From: Nymphaea colorata
Lineage: Eukaryota > Streptophyta > Magnoliopsida > Nymphaeales > Nymphaeaceae
Assembly (NCBI RefSeq): GCF_008831285.2
Contig: NC_045146.1
Span: 10,738,972-10,802,971, forward strand
Length of the DNA stretch: 64,000 nt
Reading direction: 5' to 3'
The notes under the pieces are model-generated. The model searched no databases. It saw only the letters and a program-made list of their open reading frames with translations, and was not told where the DNA came from. Both the position numbers and the translations under genes were made by a program. This document shows positions 35,435 to 48,000 of the stretch, piece after piece (the stretch's first letter is position 1; every line of letters starts with the position of its first letter).

Positions 35435-36915
35435 GTGTCTACGTAAACAGTTGGGGATAGTGTTTTTGCATATTAGCTTTCAACTCCCAAGTACTGCTAG
35501 TGGCCCCATGGTGCTGCGATTCAACCTTTACTACTGGTGTTATTTTTGTTCTCAATATCCGTCCCTGCTCATCAATGATGTGAATTGGTTTTTTTATATA
35601 TGTCAAATCTTTCCAAACTTTTAAATTATGATAGTTGACCACATGACTGGGATATGGTACATACTTTTGCAACGTTAACATGTTCAGATTTTATGAACTT
35701 GAGCGTACTGTTGTGGCATTGCTAGTCAGTGTGTTGTTTTACAAATTATTTCTAGAATTTTGAAAGGCCATCAAATTTAGGATTCAATTTACCATTTTCA
35801 CTAAATCTGAAAATCCCTATGATTAGGGATATATGTAAAAATAAATGTTCTCCAACATCAAAACTCGGGGGTCATTATCTTTTGTTAGCACGGCTTTTTT
35901 GACGATCTTGAACCGCTGATAATTTGTTCCATATCTTCTTTGATTTAAACAACATAGTGCTGTAGAACTAGAGGACATTCTAATTTTCTATTACCAATCA
36001 TCTCTATTTGTCAATCGGTTTGGGAGTATAATGCTGATCTTATACGTAGTCCCAAAGCAAGCTGAAGGGCTTTCCAAAACTGAGGTGAATTTAAGATCTC
36101 AGTCTAAAATTACTGTACGTGGCACACCATGCAATCGAACTATCTCATCAACATACCATTCAGCCAAATATTCCAATGACTGATTAACTTGTGATTTAAA
36201 ATTATTCCAAACCACATGTATGTATTGCATACTTAATTTTGTCCACCAAAATTTTCATCAAGCAACTTGATACAGTTTATTCGCTCCTGTATGTATTGCA
36301 TACTTAAAACCATGTAGTTTGTCCAAGAGTTTCCTTCTTACATCTGCATCATTTGGTATCCATAAACAGCCTTGGAAACAAACACTGTTGTTGCTGTGTG
36401 GAAAAAAGTCTGATTCATCTTTGACACTGAGCAATCATCTGACTATAATCAAGATCATTCTTTTGTTTCTATTGTATTATCTCAATTAGAGTACTTGGCA
36501 TTGTTGAGCACAGGCAAGCATTCCTAGTGTTATATTGAAAGAAATGTTTGGAAATCAATTCCTCAATCAATTTCTACGTGTGAACTATCATACTTGCTAC
36601 AATCATAGAACCTTTACGAATAAGGGCATCCATCAAAACATTTGCCTTACCAGGATGATATGATATCTTAAAATCATAGTCCATCAAATACTCCACCCAA
36701 TGATGCTGCCAAAGGTTCAAATTTTTCTACGAAATCAAATAAATAGGCAACTTGTGATCTATAGATACTTCAGACTGTACATTGTAAAGGTAGTGCCTCA
36801 ACATCTTTAAGTCACGAACTACTGCCTCAAATTCCAAATCATAGGTTGGCTAGTTATGGTCATGTGGATGTAATTGTCATGACACTACTATAAATCCTTC
36901 CTTTCCCGATGGAAC
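35435..36915 (-). pseudogene. Ty3/gypsy chromovirus-like remnant (RNase H to integrase)
   Basis: Reading the minus strand from 36915 down: an RT/RNase H junction near 36900 ('VPSGKEGF'), then 'PTYDLEFEAVV', 'LRHYLYNV' and 'VEYLMDYDFKISYHPGKANV' near 36600-36870, the RNase H segment. An integrase core follows around 36200-35900 ('YVDEIVRLHG', 'FWKALQLALG'). The integrase C-terminal/chromodomain-like end is at 35681-35439 ('YVPYPSHVVNY', 'STWELKANMQKHYP'). About 20-25 residues are missing after 'EGF', where the RNase H catalytic start should be, and stops are frequent. RT, protease and gag are not found nearby. Lineage by motif memory only (Tekay/Del-like). Confidence 0.7.
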
Positions 36916-36924
36916 AGCCAAAAC

Positions 36925-38030
36925 CTATAGAAATGGAAATGGATGAGGAAGGGGAGGAGATGGATGCAGCTACCTCCTTAACTACCAAGTCTTGGAGAAT
37001 TTTCCCCCTTTTGAGCTGGTGGATATGAATCTGTCCAGCCATGGGGACTAGCCAATGGCTGGGTGTCTATCTGAATTTAAAATTGAATTAAAATTTTAGA
37101 AAATAGGCTGAGGTGGATGCCACCTCAACCATACTCTAATGCAACCAATGGTTAAGAGAAATTTGATTTCTCATTGGTCTAATCCATGATACATGGATTG
37201 ATGATTTGGCAAAGGGGGATTAAATGAGCATTAATCCTCTTTAAAGGATTTCAACCAAGCACACCTAGTGCACACGCATGAGTTGGGTGTGCTGGCTAGG
37301 TCTAGTGAACTATGGTCCAGACCTAGTCAAGTCTTATTTGAGACAAGGTCTAGGTTTTTAAACACCTTGCTTGATTGAACATTTTGACAAAAATAGCCTT
37401 GGCTCTGGTTTTATTTTTCATTTTGAGTTTGCTAGGTTCAAATATAGACACTAAGCTCTAAATCTTTTGAATTGAAAACTCTTGTTTGACAATTCAATTT
37501 AATTTGAAAAGACTTTGAAATCTTGCCAAATTTGTTCTAAAGAGGACATTTTTGTCCATAATTCAATTGAAAATGATTGGATCAAATCAAGTTTTGAAAT
37601 ATAGATTTTTAGCTTGACATTTGATTTGTGCATTTGACAAATTCAAATGTGTATTTGATTTACATAGAAACAAAATTTGGCTTCTACGAATTTAATTTGA
37701 TCATTAGAGGACAAAGTTGTCCAAATTTGGTCAAACTTGACCAATAATTTTCACTCATTTGAGCTTAATTTTGAATTATATTTTGACTAAGTTCAGTCAA
37801 AGTAGACTTGATTTGGTCAAGGTCTATTCCTATCCAGTAACTAGATCGTGGGATGGACATATTCATTTAACTGATCTTGACCAGGCTAAGCTCTTGTTGA
37901 CTGACTTAGCTGAAGTTGGCACCACATCTAGGTGTAACTAGGTGATTCTACTTGCCTTAAGTAGGTTGGTTAGAAGCAATTATTGCTTCTTTGGAATTTG
38001 ACTCATCTCTTTAAAGAATCTTTCCAATGA

Positions 38031-38072
<42 letters not shown>

Positions 38073-38543
38073 GGAGGTATAATTTTTTCTCTTTTCCCAT
38101 GGAATTCAATGACGATCTTATCTATTTTCATTAAAAATGACATATTTTTGAATGAAATGAGATATTTTTGAAAAAGTGACCTCTTGGTGGGCAGTTAACC
38201 ATGCGAGCTAGGTGGGGCCCTCATGTGGGTCCCACTTGGTAAATTAGATATAGTTTTCAGATTTAAATCTAGATTTGAATTTTGTAATTGGATATTGATT
38301 CCAAAAGACAATTGCAATTGGATTTGAATTTCAAACCATAATTTGGATCTAGTTTTGAGTACTAGATTAGGATTTGGACTCGTAATCATGCCTTGGGATT
38401 TGTACTATAAGTTAAGTTCATGATTTGAACCTAAATTGTGTTTAGATTCAAAATTGGTTTTGAAATTGAAGTTTTTTACAACTATTTTGTGAAATTTTGA
38501 AATTGCATCCATCAATTAAGATGAAAAAATTCAGGGTGTAACA
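36925..38543 (-). repeat. Candidate 3' LTR of the Tat/Ogre-like element
   Basis: On the minus strand a purine-rich run (CAAAGAGGGGCATC, plus 38544-38557) is followed directly by TGTTACACCCTGAATTTTT, a standard polypurine-tract/LTR junction. The other LTR edge, placed near 36925 where chromovirus homology resumes, is a guess. No matching 5' LTR was found to the right. A (TA)n(GA)n tract lies at 38031-38074. Confidence 0.5.
38031..38074. repeat. (TA)n(GA)n microsatellite
   Basis: TA dinucleotides running directly into GA dinucleotides. Confidence 0.95.
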
Positions 38544-41500
38544 GATGCCCCTCTTTGTTATTAAGTAAGTTAAAGACTTTGCTTAGTGGCAAAGATTCAC
38601 ATGCGAAATTTTTGCAAATTCTTTTGAAAATTTGTTTTCAAAATAAAGCCAAGCCATCCATGACTGGAAGGAAATGCTAGGCAAAGACTTGAAATAAGAT
38701 CTTCCTTCATTTCATAAGAAACTCTGTAGAGGAATTGATGTTGATTGAAAAATTTTACAATTTTAAGAATTTTGCATTCGATGCTTGGAGAACTTAGCCC
38801 TTTATGCCTTTTGAGCCTTAGCAAGTGCTTTTTCTCTCCTTTTGGTTTTGCTTTTCACCTTTTTGAGTTTAGCATTTGAATTTTGATTTTCATTTTGAGA
38901 CACGCTTCACTCTTGGGGGAAATTCCTCACCACCCCAAAAACTACTATGGAGTTCTACCACTTTGGTGGTTTTGTATATTTTGCTTTGTGTAATATCAAG
39001 ACTATCAGGATTGCCACTGAACCCTTGTAGTGAGCTTTGGGCCAGTTTCTCCTAGATCAATTGGCCGTAGGGTACCAAGTGCAAAACACCCCTTAGACTT
39101 ATTTATTCAAATTCAGAAGGTTTAGGAGGCTTGATTTGAGCAAAATGTTCATATATTGCTTTTTAGCTTTACAGTGTAAGCATAGCTCATACGTCCACCC
39201 GCTATTGTGCAGCAGTGAACCAAAGGAACAACTACACTCGCCCTGAGCTCATCGTTCAACTCATTTCATTTGGTAGTTTTTCTTGCATCTTGGCAAGGTT
39301 TTTTGGGTTACAAGATCTTTTCCTCATGGCGTCACATGCTAGACCTTTACAAGTGATCAATTGCAGGGACCAACATTAATTCCTAAATATTGATACCTCA
39401 ACTTCATTGAAATTTCTTGCATGGTTCAACATTACTTTCTTATAAGTGGGACATGGGCTGAATTCAGAAAATCTTGAAAATTTTGATTAAAAAATACAAT
39501 TTTGATTTTTTTTGCAAATCAAGCTTTGAAATTCCCTCTAAGAAACACAATGCCCCTTAGTTTGAAAATTAGAGAAAATGTTCTTATCAAAGCACAATTG
39601 TTTTAAAAACTTTGAACTAAAAATTGAAGTATAACTTTTTTTAGATAAAAAGCATTAATTGGACTAGAGATTTTGATCTCATCAGCATCAATTAACTGAT
39701 AAGAGTTGTAAGGTAGAACCTCATTGATGACATATGGTCCTTTCCAGTTTGGTGCTTGTTTTACTTTGGGCCTAGTCTTGAGTGGAACCATTAATATTAA
39801 GAGAATGTCATTTACCTGAATTTTTTTTTCAATGACCAATTTGGTATAATGGTGGATGACTTTCTTGCAATGGACTTCAGCATACTCTGCTACTTAGAGC
39901 CTTTTCTCATCTAAGAGGTCTAATTGAGCAAGTCTCATTTGTTGGTACTTACTAATTAGAAGCTCAATGAGAGCAACAAATTTCATTACTAGTTTTTGGA
40001 CATTTAATGGAAGGTCAATCTTTGTCCCATATACTAATTCCATTGGTGTAGCATTGGTGGTATTGAAATTATGGTTCAATATTTCCAAAGTGCATTGTGC
40101 ATTTTCTTGTGCCAATCTCGACTTGTTTCAACAGCCCTTTTTAAAACACGAATCAAAATTTTGTTAGCTACTTTTACCTGATTGTTACCAAAGGGTAATA
40201 TGTGGCAGAAAAGTGATGTTTTAGTACTTGTAGCAGAGATTGCACATTTTCTTATTTTTGAAATAAGTGTCATTGTTTGAAACAATATCATGCAAGATGC
40301 CTAAATCTACACAAAAGGTTTTTATGAAGGAGGGACACAACTTGTCATCCTTCAACTTTTTAAAAAGTATTTGCCTCTACCCATTTGATGAAGTAATATG
40401 TAACTGTAAGAAAATACCTATGCCTGTTTGAGGCAGGTGGATTTGATGGGCCAGCCATGTCAAAGGCCCACATTGAAAATGGCCAGGTGAGTTGACTGAA
40501 TGAAGGTATGCTGCTAGAGCATGAATTGATGATATATGCAATTGATATTTGATGCACTTTTTGATAAATTGGTGACAGTCTTTCTGCATTGTGGGTCAAT
40601 AGTACAATGCTTTGACTATCTACTTGACGAGAGTTTGATACCTTATATGTCTCCCACAAATTCCTTCATGGGCTTCTTAAATGACTTCTAGTGCCTCATT
40701 TTCATCTAAACGTCTAGCATATTATGTGTTGAATCCTCTTATGTATAGGACTCCAGTTAAAATAAAATATCTTGACGACATTTGCCTCAGAGCTCTTCGC
40801 TTCTTTTGAGACATCTTAAGTGAAAATGCTTTTGTTTGGAAAAATCTTTAATGTCTTGACACCATGTTGCTTCTCCACTTTCTGTTTATAGTACATGTTT
40901 TGGCATGACATGGGATGGTTGTTTAAGTTTATCGATTTCAGAAGATCTAATGAACTTTTCAACTTCGAATGTGATGGTAGAGCCAAAACTGGCTAAACCA
41001 TTTGCAATTAGATTAAATTCTCTCTTGACATGTGTGAGTTGGCATTTCACAAATTACTTTATGAGGGATGTTGCCAATTCCTGATACAAGATCAATTTCT
41101 GATCATTGACTTGCCAAACTCTATTAACTTGACTGACAACTTGGAGAGAATTTCTAAAATTGTGAACACTTTGTACTTTAAAAATTTGAGAAGCATTTTG
41201 AATCCTTATATTAAGGCCTCGTATTATGCTATGTTATGCATACAAAAGAAATTTAATTTAAGAGAGTAAGGAATCATTTCCTTCTCCTGTGTAATGAAAA
41301 GTATCCAAATGCCTACCCCAATTGAGCTTTTAGATCCACCAAAGTGCATCTCTCACATTGGTTTTGGTTCGATCGTTAGGATTTGCTCATTTGAAAAATC
41401 ATCATTTGGTTTGATTTCTTCAAATAGAGGAAAGACTGCCAATTGATATGTAATGACTTGACCCTTGATTGACTTCAGTAATACATAATCATATTCCATC

Positions 41501-44500
41501 AATAGAACTTGTCACTTTGCTATCCTTTCATTCAGGAATGGTTGTTTGATGATGTATTTGAGTGAATTGAGTTTAGATAAAATTTTGACCTTGCATGATA
41601 GTAGGTAGTGTCTTAACTTTTGACATATCCATACCAAGGCTAAGTAGGTCCATTCGATGTGTAAATAATTCTTTTCATACTACACAAATGTTTAGCTGAC
41701 ATAATAGATAGCATGCTCTATTCAACATCTTTCTTCATAGTATGTCAAAAATTCACCACAAGTTGAATTTTTGATTGTGATGTAAAGAAATAGGGGTTTC
41801 CCCAAAATTAAAGGTTTCAAAATTGACGGGCAAAGGAGATATTTCTTGATCTTTTTGAATGAGGTCTAACATTCATGTCCTCATTCAAACTTGACTCCTT
41901 TCCATAGTAAATGGTTGAAGGGTTCACATCTCATGACAATATGAGATATAAACCTTTTGATTGACTGAATTCTGCATTGCAAACTGCATAGCTCCCTCCT
42001 GTTTGTTGGTGGTGGCATCTCAATGATTGTCTTTGTATTAGAGGGATCTATTTCAATTCTTGTTTTGCTGACCATAAATCTCAAAAGTCTACTGGAGTCC
42101 ACACCAAACACTCATTTCTGTGAAATTAATCTGAGCTTATATTGTAAAATTCTATCAAAGACTTGATAAAGAATATTGATGTGATTCTCTTTGGTCTTGG
42201 ACTTAGTTGGCAAATCACCCATATACACGTTAATGACTTAGTGCATTTGATCATGAAAAGTGGCTGCCATAGCCCTTTGACATGCTTCTCTAGCATTTTT
42301 TCGGACGAAAGACATTATGGTATAGCAGAAAGTGCCCCATGAGGTTGTAGACGATGTTTTGGGTTGGTCATAATCGGCCAACTTAATTTGGTTGTAGCCA
42401 AAATATCTATCCATAAATGAGAACATAGCGTCGTTTGTAGTGCTGTCCTCTAACAAATGGATGTCTAGAAGTGGATAGTTGTCATTTGATGTGGCTTTAT
42501 TCCAATTTTTGAAATTAATGCAAAGTCAAATTTTGTCATTTTTCTTTGGGACTACCACAATATTTGCCAACCATTCTGTATAGTCAATTGTTCGGATGAA
42601 CCCTTCTCCTAATTTGTAAAATCTTTGGTTTTTCTTTAATGTCAATGCTAATTTCCTCTATTGGGTCATTAACCATAAGCAACAGTTGATCTTGTTTTCC
42701 TATTTGGATGAACTCTAGACATTCTGCCTTGATGAGTTATAGATTTACTTCCTTGAAGGCTTTTGATGTTTGATCTTCAGGTGTCATCCTTGTAGAGGGA
42801 AAATGTAAGAGTCATAATTTGATATAACAAGAGATGACATTGCATAGATTGTGATTTGGAGAAAATGATAAATTTTTGATTTGCAGATTGCAAGGTAAAT
42901 GATATTGATAAGATTTTGACAATACTTGATAAAACCTGACAAAATTCAACTTCGTTGACTACGTCTAAGACAAAAGGATAAATGGATGGACTTTGTTCCA
43001 CCATTTTACTTATGTAGGGCTAATGCTTGGACCAAGGATAAGGTACAAGTGGGTAAATGATTCCCAACATTGGCTGGACATAGGTGTATATTTCATACCA
43101 CTTTTCGGCATCCAGCTCACACTACACGATGGCAATATCTCATTCAATTGGATATGCTTTCCTTTGATGCTGCAAGAATTGTTTGATGAAACACTCGGGA
43201 TGATAGTCAACTAAGAAAACTAGTCTCACCAGAAGGCTTCCTCTACCTAGCTTGTAGGTGTATCTAAACTTGATGACTTCTTGGTCAAAGAAGCTCCAAA
43301 TGATTACAGAGTCATTCACTTCCTCAATCTTCGCACAATAGTGCTCCATAATGGATGACTAGGCATTGGTGTTTTGAGAATGACATGATTCTAGTTCCAC
43401 ATGCTTGTAGAACCATGATTGTAGTGTGGAGACACATCCTTCTATCGACTCGGCATCCTCAATTAAAAATATGGTCAATCCTTGATAAAAGAATGCCAAG
43501 GCTGCCATTGCTACAAATATGTAATAGACTTTGATGTACCCCCTTTTTATGAAGAGACAAGCTATGTGAAAATCCATATTGTGTTTTTCATTGTTGAAGA
43601 ATATGAGACCCACAATACAAGTTACCATAGAAATGTTGTACTTGTTTGAGGCACTTATAGAGAGTGAAGCAGGATTGACATATTGGGAATATGTTTTACC
43701 AAGTTGTTCTAATTGAAGGTAATGATGTCTGCCTTTCTCTAAAATTGGCCAACTCTATTTTCTCGTGAGTTTGCAAATCACTTCTAAAGTTTTGACTTGA
43801 CCTTGATTGACAAGGAATGGGTCTTCACCTTGTGTCACCTTCTGGCACGGGCAAATTCATGATGTTGGAAAATTCATTTAGGGTGATTGTAATTTCACCC
43901 CACAATAACCAAAACGTGTTGGTCCTTGGGTTCTATATTTCAGTGACTGCATGGATTAGACTCCCATTGATGGAATTGCTAGATTGATTGTTTTTTCGAG
44001 ACGACAATCTTCTAAGTGGTTTGGGAACATACCCCGAAAAGTTGGATACTGTGAAAGATACCATTTGAGGTAGGTAGACTCTACTTGGGATGATGCGAAG
44101 TCCGGATTGCCTTGACACAACCCAAAGAGGATATGGTCATATGGAAAAATGGTTTTCAAGTCCATCTAGACATGTGGAAGTATTAGGTACTGAGATAAAT
44201 TGACCTAATAGAGACTCGAGAAGAGTTTCACTGCATGGATTAGACTCCCATTGATGGAATTGCTAGATTGATTGTTTTTTCGAGACGACAATCTTCTAAG
44301 TGGTTTGGGAACATACCCCGAAAAGTTGGATACTGTGAAAGATACCATTTGAGGTAGGTAGACTCTACTTGGGATGATGCGAAGTCCGGATTGCCTTGAC
44401 ACAACCCAAAGAGGATATGGTCATATGGAAAAATGGTTTTCAAGTCCATCTAGACATGTGGAAGTATTAGGTACTGAGATAAATTGACCTAATAGAGACT

Positions 44501-44513
44501 CTAGAAGAGTTTC
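38544..44513 (-). mobile_element. Tat/Ogre-like Ty3/gypsy retrotransposon, decayed
   Basis: Reading the minus strand downward from 44.5 kb: near 43930-43850 a gag-region block 'FWLLWGEITITLNEF' resembles plant mobile-domain sequence. RT lies at 42710-41880 ('MFSFMDRYFGYNQIKLA', 'WGTFCYTIMSF', then YMGD where the catalytic box should be Y-x-D-D). RNase H is at about 41880-41400. A second RNase H is at about 41362-41190 ('GGSKSSIGVGI', 'EMIPYSLKLNF', 'YEALI'). Integrase is at about 40660-40200 ('FSMWAFDMAGPSNPPASN', 'YFIKWVEA'), with its C-terminus at 40115-39603 ('ATPMELVYG', 'NWKGPYVINEV'). The extra RNase H is the established mark of the Tat lineage. Many stops and the lost RT aspartate make it inactive. 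Confidence 0.8.
43946..44513. repeat. 284-bp tandem duplication
   Basis: 43946-44229 and 44230-44513 are near-identical. The only difference I see is actcgagaag versus actctagaag. It lies in the gag-side region of the Tat-like element. Confidence 0.95.
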
Positions 44514-44756
44514 ACATTGGGTTTAGACATGGAGACAAGGTAGGGTATTCCATTTCATATGCATCATTTTGAAAACTGTTCTTGGAACCTATGGGAATAA
44601 ATGGGTTGATTGATCCTGATTTATCAAAAATTCAATGTATGCCTATATTCCAAATCTATAGTACTGGCATAGACTCCTCTAAGGGTTTTATAGATTTTGT
44701 CTCTCAAATTCTCCTTGTTTACCCATTGGTATACTAGGACTATTGTCTGTTTGGGT

Positions 44757-45036
44757 ACTAATGGGAGGGACTTATCAGTCCAATTGGGTGGTCCAGTCAT
44801 AAGGTTATATCTTGGACTAATGTCATAGAAATAGCCCGACAACATGATTACCAAGACGTGATGTAGGTAGGAATTGTTTTTCAAATTTCATGTGGAAATG
44901 TAAAATAGATGGCTCTATTGCATACACGTACTAATGGGAGGGACTTATCAGTCCAATTGGGTGGTCCAGTCATAAGATTATATCTTGGACTAATGTCATA
45001 GAAATAGCCCGACAACAAGATTACAAAGACATGATG
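44757..45036. repeat. ~107-bp duplication at 173-bp offset
   Basis: 44757-44863 recurs at 44930-45036 with four or five substitutions (segment 'actaatgggagggacttatc' to 'gatg'). The second copy ends exactly where the satellite array begins. Confidence 0.9.
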
Positions 45037-48000
45037 GTTCATTTGCCCTTTTATAGTTAATCTAATGTGTTTCACTTGTTATTACATGTATAAGTAATGA
45101 TTTAAATGATTGAAATCACCAATTCATATGGACACAAATCTGATGTATACATTAGTTTGATGCTTCTAGTTAGTCCATTAAGCAGAACTTTTTGTTTGTT
45201 TCAATACGAGAACTCATTGAATTAAGTAAAAGGGGTCAAACTAAAGCATAGATCCCACTTGTATCCATATGAACTTGTGATTTCAATCATTTAAATCGTT
45301 TGTTAGACATGTAATAACAAGTGAAACACATTAGATTAAATATAGGGGGGCAAATTAACGACTAGAATCTTATTCATTCTCGTACAAACTTGTGATTTCG
45401 ATCAATTAAATCATTCAAAATGGATGTATTAACAAGTTAAAAATATTCATTTAAATATGTGTGATCAAATGAATCACTTAAATCACACTCGTGTTTATAC
45501 GAACAACTAATTTCAATCGTTTATATCGCGTACTATAGATGTAACGACAAGTTTATTTCTTTCGATTAACTACTAGGGATGAAACTAATGCATAGATTCA
45601 ATTTTTAACTATATGAATTGGTGATTTCAATCATTTAAATCACTCTTTATAGAAGTAATAAATAGTGAAACACATTTGGTTAACTATAAGGGATCAATTG
45701 AATGACTTGAATCACAAACTATGCGTGAATGTGCTTAAACTTGCACGTTGAATGATTTAGGGGAATGAAATCACAAGCTTGTATGTACATAAAAGACATT
45801 TAAGTTATTTACTTGCTATATTTCAGTTAATATAATGTGTTTCGCTTGTTTTTACATCTATAACGAATGATTTAAATGGTTCAAACTAAAAATTTGTATG
45901 AAAAAATGAGATTCACGTCATTCGTTTGATCGCTTATCATTAGCCTAATGCGTTTCACTTGTTATTACATGTACAATGATTGATTTTGTTGATTGAAATC
46001 ATAAGTTCAAATGAATGCAAATGGGATCTACGCATTAGTTTGATCTCTTGTAGTCAATCCAATGAGTTGAACTTGTAGTTACATCAATAGTAAGGATCTA
46101 ATGAATTGAAATCACAAGTTTGTATCAATCCGAGTGAGATTTAAGCGATTCATCTGAGCACGCATATTTCATTGAATGTGATTAACTTGTTGCTCCATCC
46201 ACGTTGAATGATTTAGTGGATTTAAATCACAAGTTTGCAAGAAAATGAATGAAATTCAAGTGGTTCATTTGCTCTTTTATAATTAATCTAATGTGTTTCA
46301 CTTGTTATTACATGTATAAGTAGTGATTTAAATGATTGAAATCACCAATTCATATGGACACAAATCTGATGTATACATTAGTTTGATGCTTCTAGTTAGT
46401 CCAATAGGTAGAACTTTCATTGAATTAAGTAAAAGGGGTTAAACAAAACATAGATCCCACTTGTATACATATGAACTTGTGATTTTAATCATTTAAATCA
46501 TTCATTACACATGTAATGACAAGTGAAACTCATTATATTAAATATAGGGGAGCAAATTAACGACTTCAATCTTATTCATTTTCATACAAACTTGTGATTT
46601 CGATCAAATAAATCATTCAAACTGGATGTACTAACAAGTTAAAAACATTCAATTGAATATGTGTGATCCAATGAATCGCTTAAATCCCACTCCTGTTTAT
46701 ACGAACAACAAATTTCAAACGCTTATATCGCGTACTATAGATGTAACGACAAGTTGAATTCTTTCGATTAAGTACAGGAGATGAAACTAATGCATAGATT
46801 CCTTTTTTAACAATATGAACTGGTGATTTCAATCATTTAAATCGTTCTTTATAGAAGTAATAAATAGTGAAACACATTTGGTTAACTATAAGGGATCAAT
46901 TGAATGACTTGAATCACAAACAAATGCGTGAATGCGCTTAAACATGCATGTTAAAAGATTTAGTAGAATGAAATTACAAGCTTGTATGTACATAAAAGAC
47001 ATTTAAGTTATTTACTTGCTGTATTTTAGTTAATATAATGTGTTTCGCTTGTTTTTACATCTACAACAAATTATTTAAATGGTTCAAACTAAAAGTTTGT
47101 ATGAAAAAATGAGATTCACGTCATTCGTTTGATCACTTATCATTAGCCTAATGCATTTCGCTTGTTATTACATGTACAATGATTGATTTTGTTGATTGAA
47201 ATCACAAGTTCAAATGAATACAAATGAGATCTACGCATTAGTTTGATCTCTTCTAGTCAATTCAATGAGTTGAACTTGTAGTTACATCAATAGTAAGGAT
47301 CTAATGAATTAAAATCACAAGTTTGTATCAATGCGAGTTGGATTTAAGCGATTCATGTGAACACGCATATTTCATTGAATGTGATTAACTTGTTGCTACA
47401 TCCACGTTGTCTGATTTAGTGGATTTAAATAACAAGTTTGCATGAAAATGAACAAAATTCAAGTGGTTCATTTGCTCTTTTATAGTTAATCTAATGTGTT
47501 TCACCTGTTATTACATGTATAAGTAATGATTTAAATGATTGAAATTACCAATTCATATGGACATAAATCTGATGTATACATTAGTTTGATGCTTCTAGTT
47601 AGTTCAATAAGCAGAACTTTTTGTTCGTTTCAATACGAGAACTCATTGAATTAAGTAAAAGGGGTCAAATAAAAGCATAGATCCCACTTGTATCCATATG
47701 AACTTGTGATTTCAATCATTTAAATCGTTCGTTACACATGTAATAACAAGTGAAACACATTAGATTAAATATAGGGAAGCAAATTAATGACTAGAATCTT
47801 ATTAATTCTCGTATAAACTTGTGATTTCGATCAAATAAATCATTCAAAATGGATGTATTAACAAGTTAAAAACATTCATTTAAATATGTGTGATCAAATG
47901 AATCGCTTAAATCACACTCGTGTTTATACGAACAATTGATTTGAATCGCTTATATCGCGTACTATAGATGTAACGACAAGTTTATTTCTTTCGATTAACT

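Noticed and set aside
43946-44513. LTR pair
   Set aside because: The two 284-bp copies are directly adjacent with no internal region and lack TG...CA ends. It is a simple tandem duplication.
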